NCBI GenBank assembly: GCA_963923955.1
Contig: OZ000552.1
Location: 868,001-932,000 of the forward strand
Source: G963923955 sp963923955
Lineage (GTDB): Bacteria > Pseudomonadota > Gammaproteobacteria > Eutrophobiales > Eutrophobiaceae
DNA length: 64,000 nucleotides
Reading direction: 5' to 3'
The notes under the pieces are model-generated. The model made no database searches. It was not told where the DNA came from and worked only from the letters and a program-made list of their open reading frames with translations. Both the position numbers and the translations under genes were made by a program. Position 1 is the stretch's first letter. Every line of letters starts with the position of its first letter. Below are positions 55,935-63,250 of this stretch, in pieces.

Positions 55935-57245
55935 TCACGCCGCCTTGCTCGGCACACCGTCTAAGATGGAGCGGCCCTGGTGTTCGATCATGTATTCAAA
56001 CTCGTGGCGGTAGTGTTTTAGGAAACTCTGCACCGGCCAGGCGGCGGCATCACCCAGGGCGCAGATGGTGCGGCCTTCGATCTTGTTCGCCACATCCACC
56101 AGCTTGTCCAGATCGTCGGTCACGCCCTTGCCGTCAATGATGCGCGAGAGCATGCGATACAGCCAGCCGGTGCCTTCGCGGCACGGCGTACACTGCCCGC
56201 AGGACTCGGCGTAATAAAAACGCGAGATGCGGCGCAGCATCCGGACCATGCAGGTGCTCTCATCCATCACCACCACGGCGCCGGAGCCGATGGAGGAGCC
56301 GGTGATCTTCTGCACCGAGTCGTAATCCATATTCGCCTGCATCATCAACTCGCCCGGCACCACCGGCACCGACGATCCGCCCGGGATGACGGCCTTTAAC
56401 TCACGCCCCTTCCAGACGCCGCCGGTCAGCGCCAGCAAGTCCTTGAACGGCATGCCCAGCGGCACTTCAAAGTTGCCCGGCTTTTCCACATGACCGCTGA
56501 CGGAGAAGCACTTGGTGCCGCCGCTGTTTTCCACGCCCAGCTCGGCAAACCATGCCGCGCCGCGGCGGAGGATGCTGGGGACGGAACTGAAGCTCTCGGT
56601 GTTGTTGATCGTGGTCGGCCGCCCATAGAGACCGTATTGCGCCGGAAAAGGTGGCTTGAAACGCGGCTGGCCGGGCTTGCCTTCCAGGGACTCCAGCAGG
56701 GCGGTCTCCTCGCCGCAGATATAAGCACCGGCGCCCAGCGTGCCGTAAATATGGATGGTCAAGCCCGTGCCCATAATGTCCTCGCCCAGCAAACCCTCGG
56801 CGTAGGCCTCGGCCAGTGCGCCCTCAAAGCGCCGCCAGGGCTCGTCCATGAATTCGCCGCGGATGTAATTGTACGCCACGCTTGCGCCCATCGCATAGCA
56901 GGCAATCGCCAGCCCCTCAATCAGGGAGTGCGGGTTCAGGCGCAGGATGTCGCGATCCTTGCATGTCCCCGGCTCGCTCTCATCCGAGTTGCACACCACA
57001 TATTTTTGCACCGGCGAATCCCCCGCCATGAAGCTCCATTTCAGGCCGGTCGGGAAACCCGCCCCGCCACGCCCGCGCAGGCCCGATGCCTTGACCTCTT
57101 CGATGATGTCTTTGGGCGGGGTCTGCTCGGCCAAGATCTTTTTCCAGGCCTCATAGCCGCCGACCTTGGCGTAATTCGCCAGCGTCCAGGGTTGCTTGTA
57201 CTTCAGCGTGGCGTAGCAGACCGCATTTAGTTTGTCGTCATTCAT
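55935..57245 (-). CDS. nuoF: NADH-quinone oxidoreductase subunit F
   Basis: A 436-residue flavoprotein that oxidises NADH. Seen: GLRGRGGAGFPTGLKWSFM for NADH/FMN binding, CNSDESEPGTCKDRDIL, GAGAYICGEETALLESLEGK, and the cluster site ESCGQCTPCREGTGWL. It normally follows nuoE; here it begins 20 bases after a 73-residue gene that, with a DNA methyltransferase, separates it from nuoE. Confidence 0.98.
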   Translation of the reverse strand: MNDDKLNAVCYATLKYKQPWTLANYAKVGGYEAWKKILAEQTPPKDIIEEVKASGLRGRGGAGFPTGLKWSFMAGDSPVQKYVVCNSDESEPGTCKDRDILRLNPHSLIEGLAIACYAMGASVAYNYIRGEFMDEPWRRFEGALAEAYAEGLLGEDIMGTGLTIHIYGTLGAGAYICGEETALLESLEGKPGQPRFKPPFPAQYGLYGRPTTINNTESFSSVPSILRRGAAWFAELGVENSGGTKCFSVSGHVEKPGNFEVPLGMPFKDLLALTGGVWKGRELKAVIPGGSSVPVVPGELMMQANMDYDSVQKITGSSIGSGAVVVMDESTCMVRMLRRISRFYYAESCGQCTPCREGTGWLYRMLSRIIDGKGVTDDLDKLVDVANKIEGRTICALGDAAAWPVQSFLKHYRHEFEYMIEHQGRSILDGVPSKAA

Positions 57246-57265
57246 CGTGTACTTGTTTTGGGAAA

Positions 57266-57487
57266 TTATACAAAATTCCGACCATTGCCGATCTTCATCA
57301 GGCCTTTCAAGGCCAGGCGGATTTCATCCACCTGTCGCTTGGGCGCGATAAACACGCCTTCCGGCATGATTTCAGCCGCTAAAAATTCATCTAAATTGGG
57401 AATAGACTGAACCCGCGCGGCAGCGCCAAACAGCCGCTCATAGCCGCCGGAGGCGTCTCTCGGTTTTCTATCTGCGATCCTGGCCAT
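57266..57487 (-). CDS. Small protein linked to the intra-nuo DNA methyltransferase
   Basis: A 73-residue protein starting at ATG 57487, inside the end of the methyltransferase gene (20-base overlap), with no ribosome site of its own. This suggests translational coupling. It is basic and helix-prone, with MARIADRKPRDASGGYERLF and APKRQVDEIRLALKGLMKIG. I do not recognise a family. It may be an accessory or control protein, or the remnant of a restriction enzyme. Confidence 0.55.
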   Translation of the reverse strand: MARIADRKPRDASGGYERLFGAAARVQSIPNLDEFLAAEIMPEGVFIAPKRQVDEIRLALKGLMKIGNGRNFV

Positions 57488-58244
57488 TCAAATCACAACC
57501 TATAAAGTTGCGGCGCTGCAAGCGGCAAGCCTCCAGCACAGTAAAATCACCGGCGGCCGGATCAAGCACAAGATCGCCTTCGTTAGTAACCGCCGCCAGC
57601 AGTTGCCCTTGCAAGTCAATAGGCTTGCGGTGCGGATGCGTACCCTTCGGTGCCTTCTCTCGCCAGGTATCCGTTATATTGTGGATCTTCCAGACGCCTT
57701 TAGCCCTGCGCGGTCGCTTCTGCAACACCACGCAGTATTCGGTTATCCGGCGCGTACGGTAGCCCATGCCCATCCGGCCCTTGTCCCAGTTCACCATATC
57801 GACCACATCGAATGCCGTGCCTGCCAGCCAGGAACGAAAGCCATTGAGCAGTTCAAATTTATCCACCCACAAAAACAAATGGCCGCTGGGCATCAGCGCC
57901 CGGTCCATGCCCTGCACAAAACGGGCGATGGTTTCATCGTTCATCTGCTTGAGTTCACATCGGGCCTTGCCCCGGCTCTTACCCTCATTGCCGTAACTCA
58001 TCTTGTTCAGTATGCCGCGATATTGCGGATCTAAGAAGGCGACTGGAATGGATGCCGGCGGCAGCTGCGCCAATAACTTCAGCCCGTCCATCTTTAGCCG
58101 TTTGTTGGTTTTAATGCCACGCGGCAATTTGATGGTCGGCGGCGCAATGTCGCGTCGGGCGGAGAATACGGATGCCGCTGCTTGGTCAAAGCGCATGTCT
58201 GTTATCGGCTTTATTATGTTCTTGGCAGTTCTGGCCATGCTCAT
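57468..58244 (-). CDS. DNA methyltransferase inserted in the nuo operon
   Basis: A 258-residue DNA methyltransferase between nuoE and nuoF. Seen: a catalytic motif IV variant VAFLDPQYRGILNKMSYGNE near residues 67-86, GHLFLWVDKFELL, MGYRTRRITEYCVVLQKRPR, a motif X-like HPHRKPIDLQ, and a C-terminal motif I LVLDPAAGDFTVLEAC with FIGCDL. The order IV then X then I is that of beta-class amino-methyltransferases (N6-adenine or N4-cytosine). DPQY replaces the common DPPY. It starts 11 bases after the nuoE stop and overlaps the next small gene by 20 bases, so it is probably transcribed with nuo. Target site unknown. Confidence 0.82.
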   Translation of the reverse strand: MSMARTAKNIIKPITDMRFDQAAASVFSARRDIAPPTIKLPRGIKTNKRLKMDGLKLLAQLPPASIPVAFLDPQYRGILNKMSYGNEGKSRGKARCELKQMNDETIARFVQGMDRALMPSGHLFLWVDKFELLNGFRSWLAGTAFDVVDMVNWDKGRMGMGYRTRRITEYCVVLQKRPRRAKGVWKIHNITDTWREKAPKGTHPHRKPIDLQGQLLAAVTNEGDLVLDPAAGDFTVLEACRLQRRNFIGCDLNGQDRR

Positions 58245-58255
58245 CAATCGTCCGT

Positions 58256-58753
58256 TTATTTCAGGCCGTCCAGGATGGCGTTGACCTTATCCTTGTTCAG
58301 GTTTTCGTGATAGACATGATCGACCATCATCATCGGCGCGGCGCAGCAGGCGGCCAGGCATTCTTCTTCGTTTTTAAGGTAGATGCGGCCATCGGCGGTG
58401 GACTCGCCGGTCTTGATGCCCAGGCGTTTCTCGATGTGCGCCACGATCTCATCGGCACCGCGCAACATGCAGGAGATGTTGGTGCAGACCGAGACGCTGT
58501 GCCGCCCGCAGGGACGAGTCTCCAGCATGGAATAAAAACTCGCCACTTCATACACGGCAATCTTCGGCATATCCAGATAATCAGCCACCGCATCCATCAA
58601 GGCGGTGGTGAGATAGCCGCCGTTCTCGTGCTGCGCCTCACGCAAGGCCGCCAGCACCGCGGACTGTTTTTGATCGGGCGGATATTTTTCTAACCAATGA
58701 TCGATCTCGGCGCGCAGGTGCGCAGACAAGGCCGGTGTTGCAGTCTCACTCAT
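58256..58753 (-). CDS. nuoE: NADH-quinone oxidoreductase subunit E
   Basis: A 165-residue thioredoxin-fold subunit with a [2Fe-2S] cluster. Seen: the helical N-terminus DHWLEKYPPDQKQSAVLAAL, VYEVASFYSMLETRPCGRHS, and ligands CTNISC and CLAAC. ATG 58753 was chosen because longer frames run into the nuoD gap. In relatives nuoF follows directly; here the methyltransferase gene starts 11 bases after the stop. Confidence 0.96.
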   Translation of the reverse strand: MSETATPALSAHLRAEIDHWLEKYPPDQKQSAVLAALREAQHENGGYLTTALMDAVADYLDMPKIAVYEVASFYSMLETRPCGRHSVSVCTNISCMLRGADEIVAHIEKRLGIKTGESTADGRIYLKNEEECLAACCAAPMMMVDHVYHENLNKDKVNAILDGLK

Positions 58754-58796
58754 GCGCATGGCTCCGATCTCGGCAGGCGGCGAGGGAGGAGAAACC

Positions 58797-60050
58797 TCAT
58801 CGGTCGATCTCCCCGAAGACGATGTCCTGGGTGCCGATAACAGCCACCACATCGGCCAGCATGTGGCCGGTGACCATCTCGTTCATGGAGGCCAGATGGG
58901 CAAAGCCCGGGGCGCGGATCTTGACTCGATAGGGTTTATTCGCTCCATCGGAGACCAGGTAAATCCCGAACTCGCCTTTGGGGTGTTCCACCGCGCAATA
59001 GACCTCGCCCTCCGGCACGCAGTAGCCCTCGGTGAATAGTTTGAAGTGATGGATCAGCGCCTCCATGTCGCCCTTCATATCCTCGCGTTTGGGGGGAACG
59101 AGCTTGTGGTCGTCGATCACCACCGGGCCGGGGTGGGCGCGCAGCCAGTCCACGCACTGGCGAATGATGCGATTCGACTGGCGCATCTCTTCCACACGCA
59201 CCAGGTAGCGATCATAGCAATCGCCGTTCACGCCCACGGGGATGGCGAAGTCCAGTTCATCATAGACTTCATAGGGCTGCTTCTTGCGCAAGTCCCACTC
59301 CACGCCGGAGCCGCGTAACATCGGGCCGGTAAAGCCCAGCTGCACGGCGCGCTCCGCCGTTACCACGCCGATGCCGACCGTGCGCTGCTTCCAGATGCGG
59401 TTATCTGTGAGCAGGGTCTCATACTCATCCACGCGCTCGGGAAAGCGCGCGGTGAAGTCCTCGATAAAATCCAGCAAGGAGCCCTGGCGGTTTTCATTCA
59501 AGCGCTTGATCTCTGTTTCATCCTTCCACTGCGAGGGGCGGTATTGCGGCATGCGCGCCGGCAGGTCGCGATAGACGCCGCCGGGGCGGTAATAGGTGGC
59601 GTGCATGCGGGTACCGGAGACGGCTTCGTAGCAATCCATCAGGTCTTCGCGCTCGCGAAAGCAATACAGGAACATGGTCATGGCGCCGATGTCCAGCCCG
59701 TGCGCGCCCAGCCACATGAGGTGGTTCAAGATGCGGGTGATCTCGTCATACATGACGCGGATGTACTGCGCCCGCCGCGGCGGGGTGAGCTGGAGCAACC
59801 GCTCAATGGCCAGCACATAGGCGTGTTCGTTGCACATCATGGAGACATAGTCCAGCCGGTCCATGTAGCCGATGCTTTGGTTATAAGGCTTGCTCTCGGC
59901 CAGCTTCTCGGTGCCGCGGTGCAGCAGGCCGATGTGCGGATCGGCGCGCTCGATCACCTCGCCGTCCATCTCCAACACCAGCCGCAGCACCCCGTGCGCG
60001 GCCGGGTGCTGCGGGCCGAAGTTCATGGTCATGTTGCGGATCTCAGGCAT
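58797..60050 (-). CDS. nuoD: NADH-quinone oxidoreductase subunit D
   Basis: A 417-residue subunit lining the quinone pocket. Seen: NFGPQHPAAHGVLRLVLEMD, DPHIGLLHRGTEKLAE, YMDRLDYVSMMCNEHAY, and the C-terminal ADVVAVIGTQDIVFGEIDR. It is separate from nuoC, unlike in Escherichia where the two are fused, and overlaps it by eight bases. Confidence 0.98.
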   Translation of the reverse strand: MPEIRNMTMNFGPQHPAAHGVLRLVLEMDGEVIERADPHIGLLHRGTEKLAESKPYNQSIGYMDRLDYVSMMCNEHAYVLAIERLLQLTPPRRAQYIRVMYDEITRILNHLMWLGAHGLDIGAMTMFLYCFREREDLMDCYEAVSGTRMHATYYRPGGVYRDLPARMPQYRPSQWKDETEIKRLNENRQGSLLDFIEDFTARFPERVDEYETLLTDNRIWKQRTVGIGVVTAERAVQLGFTGPMLRGSGVEWDLRKKQPYEVYDELDFAIPVGVNGDCYDRYLVRVEEMRQSNRIIRQCVDWLRAHPGPVVIDDHKLVPPKREDMKGDMEALIHHFKLFTEGYCVPEGEVYCAVEHPKGEFGIYLVSDGANKPYRVKIRAPGFAHLASMNEMVTGHMLADVVAVIGTQDIVFGEIDR

Positions 60051-60735
60051 CGGTTTGCGCCTCCTCGGCGGGCTTCATGTAGCGATTGTCATGGCGGATG
60101 ACCTTCGGCACCAGTACGCGGTTCTTGATCGTAACCGGCTGATACACCACCCGCTGCTTGTCCGGGTCGTAGCGCACTTCCACATTGCCCTCCAGCGGAA
60201 AATCCTTGCGAAAGGGATGGCCGATGAAGCCGTAGTCGGTGAGGATGCGGCGCAGGTCCGGATGGCCTTCAAACATGATGCCGAAGAGATCAAAGGCTTC
60301 GCGTTCATACCAGTCGGCCGCCGCCCAGAGCGCGCGCACCGAGGCCAGCCGCGGCGGTTCGTTGTCGATAAAACAGCGCAGGCGCAGGCGCTGGTTGTGG
60401 GTAAATGACAGCAGGTGATAGACCACGGCGAAGCGGGAATGGGTGGACTTGTGTTCGTCATAAATCCCCTGGCTCACCGCGCGGCTAAAGCCGGTGCTGG
60501 TAGTGTTCTGCGTCTCCCAATCGGCCTGGCCATAGGCCGCATAATCCACGGCGCACAAGTCCGATAATTGCGCAAAGGCGAGGTCGGGATGATCGCGCAA
60601 GGTCTGGCAGACCGGCAACAACTGCGCCGGCAGCACCTCCAAGGTCAACTGGCCGGCGGCGCGGCGGATGGCCAGCAGCGCATCGGAAAAATGCGTCCGC
60701 AGCTGCGCATCAAGCCTTGCCAGTGATTCGGACAT
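60043..60735 (-). CDS. nuoC: NADH-quinone oxidoreductase subunit C
   Basis: A 230-residue peripheral-arm subunit. Seen: DLCAVDYAAYGQ, FAVVYHLLSFTHNQRLRLRC, WEREAFDLFGI-like WYEREAFDLFGIMFEGHPDL and RRILTDYGFIGHPFRKDFPL followed by EGNVEVRYD, the conserved core. The N-terminal start at 60735 lies nine bases after the nuoB stop. Confidence 0.96.
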   Translation of the reverse strand: MSESLARLDAQLRTHFSDALLAIRRAAGQLTLEVLPAQLLPVCQTLRDHPDLAFAQLSDLCAVDYAAYGQADWETQNTTSTGFSRAVSQGIYDEHKSTHSRFAVVYHLLSFTHNQRLRLRCFIDNEPPRLASVRALWAAADWYEREAFDLFGIMFEGHPDLRRILTDYGFIGHPFRKDFPLEGNVEVRYDPDKQRVVYQPVTIKNRVLVPKVIRHDNRYMKPAEEAQTDA

Positions 60736-60744
60736 GGGCGAGCC

Positions 60745-61236
60745 TTACCCGGTCCGGCGCAGGGTGTTTTTGCCGCTGCGCTTGATCTTCTTTTGCAGCT
60801 GCATGACGCCGAACAGCAGGGCTTCCGCGGTCGGCGGACAGCCGGGGACGTAGATATCCACCGGCACGATGCGGTCGCAGCCGCGCACGACGGAATAGGA
60901 ATAATGATAATAGCCGCCGCCGTTGGCGCAGGAGCCCATGGAGATCACCCAGCGCGGCTCGGCCATCTGGTCATAGACCTTGCGCAGCGCCGGGGCCATC
61001 TTGTTGACCAAGGTGCCGGCCACGATCATCACATCGGACTGGCGTGGGCTGGGGCGGAAGATCACGCCGAAGCGATCCAGATCATAACGCGCCGCGCCGG
61101 CCTGCATCATCTCCACCGCACAACAGGCCAGGCCGAAGGTCATCGGCCACATGGAGCCGGTGCGCGCCCAGTTGACGAGGTTGTCCACCGTGGTGGTAAC
61201 GATGCCTTGTTCGTGTATCTGCTCTACTGCGCCCAT
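60745..61236 (-). CDS. nuoB: NADH-quinone oxidoreductase subunit B
   Basis: A 163-residue subunit holding cluster N2, the last iron-sulfur centre before quinone. Seen: SMWPMTFGLACCAVEMMQ with the adjacent cysteines, RPSPRQSDVMIVAGTLVNKM, SMGSCANGGGYYHYSYSVV and VPGCPPTAEALL, giving the four ligands. Length is typical. Confidence 0.98.
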   Translation of the reverse strand: MGAVEQIHEQGIVTTTVDNLVNWARTGSMWPMTFGLACCAVEMMQAGAARYDLDRFGVIFRPSPRQSDVMIVAGTLVNKMAPALRKVYDQMAEPRWVISMGSCANGGGYYHYSYSVVRGCDRIVPVDIYVPGCPPTAEALLFGVMQLQKKIKRSGKNTLRRTG

Positions 61237-61281
61237 CGCTTTACTCCTTAATATCAGGATTTGTTTTACTGCGCCGCCGGA

Positions 61282-61638
61282 CTATTCCCACTCCAGCGCG
61301 CCCTTGCGCCATTCGTAGATAAAGCCCACCACCAACACGGCCAGAAAGATCATCATCGCCCAGAACCCGGCCATGCCGATGTCCCGCAGGGCGACCGCCC
61401 AGGGGAAGAAGAAAGCGATCTCCAAGTCAAAGATGATAAACAGGATCGCCACCAGATAATAGCGCACATCAAACTTCATGCGGGCGTCTTCAAAGGCTTC
61501 AAAGCCGCACTCATAGGGCGATTGCTTCTCCGCATCCGGCCGGTTCGGCCCCAGAAAATAGCCGACGACAAAAAACACCCCGCCCAGCGCCAGGCCAACG
61601 ATGAGGAAGATCAGGATGGGTAGGTAGTTTTCTAACAT
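61282..61638 (-). CDS. nuoA: NADH-quinone oxidoreductase subunit A
   Basis: A 118-residue three-helix membrane subunit and the first gene of the nuo operon. Seen: GPNRPDAEKQSPYECGFEAF with the conserved loop cysteine, and KFDVRYYLVAILFIIFDLEI followed by AFFFPWAV. The operon promoter must lie upstream in the repeat-bearing region; TATAAT-like sequences occur there, but none has a clear -35. Confidence 0.97.
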   Translation of the reverse strand: MLENYLPILIFLIVGLALGGVFFVVGYFLGPNRPDAEKQSPYECGFEAFEDARMKFDVRYYLVAILFIIFDLEIAFFFPWAVALRDIGMAGFWAMMIFLAVLVVGFIYEWRKGALEWE

Positions 61639-61655
61639 CTCGCCTTAACTTTAAC

Positions 61656-61994
61656 TTATATCGCCTGTTTCAATGGCCGGCCTGTGCGCCGGGTTTCGCC
61701 GCATCAATGAGAAAAACGCCAACTTTACGCCCTCTTTTCATCTAACCCGTCATTCCTGTGCAAGAACGCCATCCCTGCCTGCGAGGAGGGCAGGAGTCCA
61801 CCCGGTTGCCTCCCTCCTCGTCATTGCTGCAAAAGCTCGTCCCCGTGGAAACGGGGGCAGGAATCCAGGCAGAGAGAGCCATTGTAAGCCCTCTTTTCAC
61901 CTAACCCGTCATTCCTGCGGAAGCAGGAATCTAGGCCAGATAAGGGACCTTAAGCCCTCTGTCCACCGGTACTAAGGTAGATTATATCGCCTGT
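61656..61994. repeat. Repeat-bearing segment bounded by a 13-bp direct repeat
   Basis: TTATATCGCCTGT occurs at 61656-61668 and again at 61982-61994. Between them are two copies of a block containing CCCTCTTTTCAYCTAACCCG followed by TCATTCCTG (from about 61730 and 61889), and several hairpins. Examples are CCCCGT/ACGGGG near 61841-61857 and the palindrome at 61911-61930. No open frame of note is present. It looks like a small non-coding insertion with flanking duplication. Confidence 0.55.
61911..61930. repeat. REP-like palindrome
   Basis: ATTCCTGC, loop GGAA, GCAGGAAT: a perfect eight-base stem in the style of the dispersed GTCATTCC...GGAATCC palindromes of proteobacteria. A partial copy, GGGGCAGGAATCCAAGCAGA, lies near 62557-62576. 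Confidence 0.7.
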
Positions 61995-62087
61995 AGCCAA
62001 GCCTGCCACTATTAAAGTTCACACTCGCAGCCGTATTCGTGAAAAAAACCGGCTATTTAGGCTTGGGCGCAGGCGCAACCCTTCTTG

Positions 62088-62189
62088 TTATTGCATACAC
62101 GGGCCGCGTACAAACCGGATGAACAGGCTATGCGCGATGAGGACGCCGACCAGCCGCCTGCTGTCGGTATTGAGGGTGACGGCGTTCAT
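62088..62189 (-). pseudogene. Remnant of a DUF1640-like gene
   Basis: A 33-codon frame beginning MNAVTLNTDSRRLVGVL, whose first residues echo MNATTFDTHGFVKRL of the intact gene just upstream. The rest of the domain is missing. It looks like a degenerate second copy. The surrounding 61995-62248 shows no other gene. Confidence 0.4.
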
Positions 62190-62248
62190 GGCGATGAAAC
62201 CGGGCTCAACGAACGGCCAAACCAATAGGACTGGGACGGGACAGGTGC

Positions 62249-62509
62249 CTAAAGCAGCTTGATCAGCGCAGCAAGGATCGCAGTCTGGCCCAGCAGCGCT
62301 GCGAACATCCATTTCAGAATCTCCGCCTTGGTCTCGGCGATAATCCGCATGATCTCGGCCTTGGCCTCAGCAAGATCGCGCTTGGTCACCAGGTGTCCTT
62401 CGAGCAGGCGCGACTGTTCATCGGCCAGCACTTCGGCTTGACGCTCCGGCATACCGGCTGCGGTCAACCGCTTCACGAAACCATGCGTATCAAAGGTGGT
62501 AGCGTTCAT
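62249..62509 (-). CDS. DUF1640-like coiled-coil membrane protein
   Basis: An 86-residue protein: MNATTFDTHGFVKRLTAAGM, PERQAEVLADEQSRLLEG, a charged coiled coil (RDLAEAKAEIMRIIAETKAE) and one C-terminal hydrophobic helix (WMFAALLGQTAILAALIKLL). This is the bacterial DUF1640/CCDC90-like layout; function is unknown. ATG 62509 begins the family N-terminus; the longer frame runs through a repeat. Genes like this often occur in several copies near repeats. Confidence 0.7.
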   Translation of the reverse strand: MNATTFDTHGFVKRLTAAGMPERQAEVLADEQSRLLEGHLVTKRDLAEAKAEIMRIIAETKAEILKWMFAALLGQTAILAALIKLL

Positions 62510-62658
62510 AAGTCTGAAATTACGCTTCTTTGGCGGCGAAGTCAACGGGGGGCGATGGGGCAGGAATCCAAGCAGAAAGTACATTCCGCCGCGTGACAAG
62601 TGCAGGGCGGTTTGATATGTTCTTTGGATGTTGGCCACTCCGGGAGGTGTAAATTTAG

Positions 62659-63240
62659 ATGCGCACTATATTGCTTGCTGTCTTTGTCCTGACAACGATG
62701 GGCTGGGGGGCTTCGTCTGCGGCCACGAAAGAATTAAGTAGCGCCGTCTGGAATGCGATCTCGATGGATGAAAACACCCCTGACTTCGATATGCGCCGTC
62801 GCTTCGCGCAAGCGATAGAAGCATATTGGAAAGACTTCGATGCGCGTATTCCGCGGCTTTCTCCACAAGAACGGGAGTGGTTAGAGGAGGAAATACGTTC
62901 ATCAGAAAAGCGCCTCCTCCGGGCTACAGAGAGCCCCGAGTTCGCTATCTGGAAATTAAACCAGCGCATGGAAACTTGCCTTGGCACGATCCGCAAGGTC
63001 CTCAATGCAATGGCCAACGAGGCGGCAAGACAATTTGAAATGTACTACTGGCCGAAGATGGTGAATTGCTATGATCGCCCTCGCGATGTAGAGATTTATC
63101 TTGATCGGGCAGGCATTCCGCATGATGACCAGATGGAGTATGGTCTTGTAGAGCGCTTCTTATTGGTTCGACAATCAATTCTGAACGGGGTCGCTACAGC
63201 GGCAATGTTTGAGACCATGGGTTGGTCATTAGCCAAGTAA
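62659..63240 (+). CDS. Secreted protein of unknown function
   Basis: A 193-residue protein with a clear signal peptide (MRTILLAVFVLTTMGWGASS, cleavage near SAATKE). The mature part is helical and charged, with WLEEEIRSSEKRLLRATESP and two cysteines (METCLG, VNCYDR) that could pair. I recognise no family. The upstream GGGAGGTG gives a good ribosome site. It lies ten bases before the next gene on the same strand, so the two may be expressed together. Confidence 0.6.
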   Translation: MRTILLAVFVLTTMGWGASSAATKELSSAVWNAISMDENTPDFDMRRRFAQAIEAYWKDFDARIPRLSPQEREWLEEEIRSSEKRLLRATESPEFAIWKLNQRMETCLGTIRKVLNAMANEAARQFEMYYWPKMVNCYDRPRDVEIYLDRAGIPHDDQMEYGLVERFLLVRQSILNGVATAAMFETMGWSLAK

Positions 63241-63250
63241 GGATGACAAG

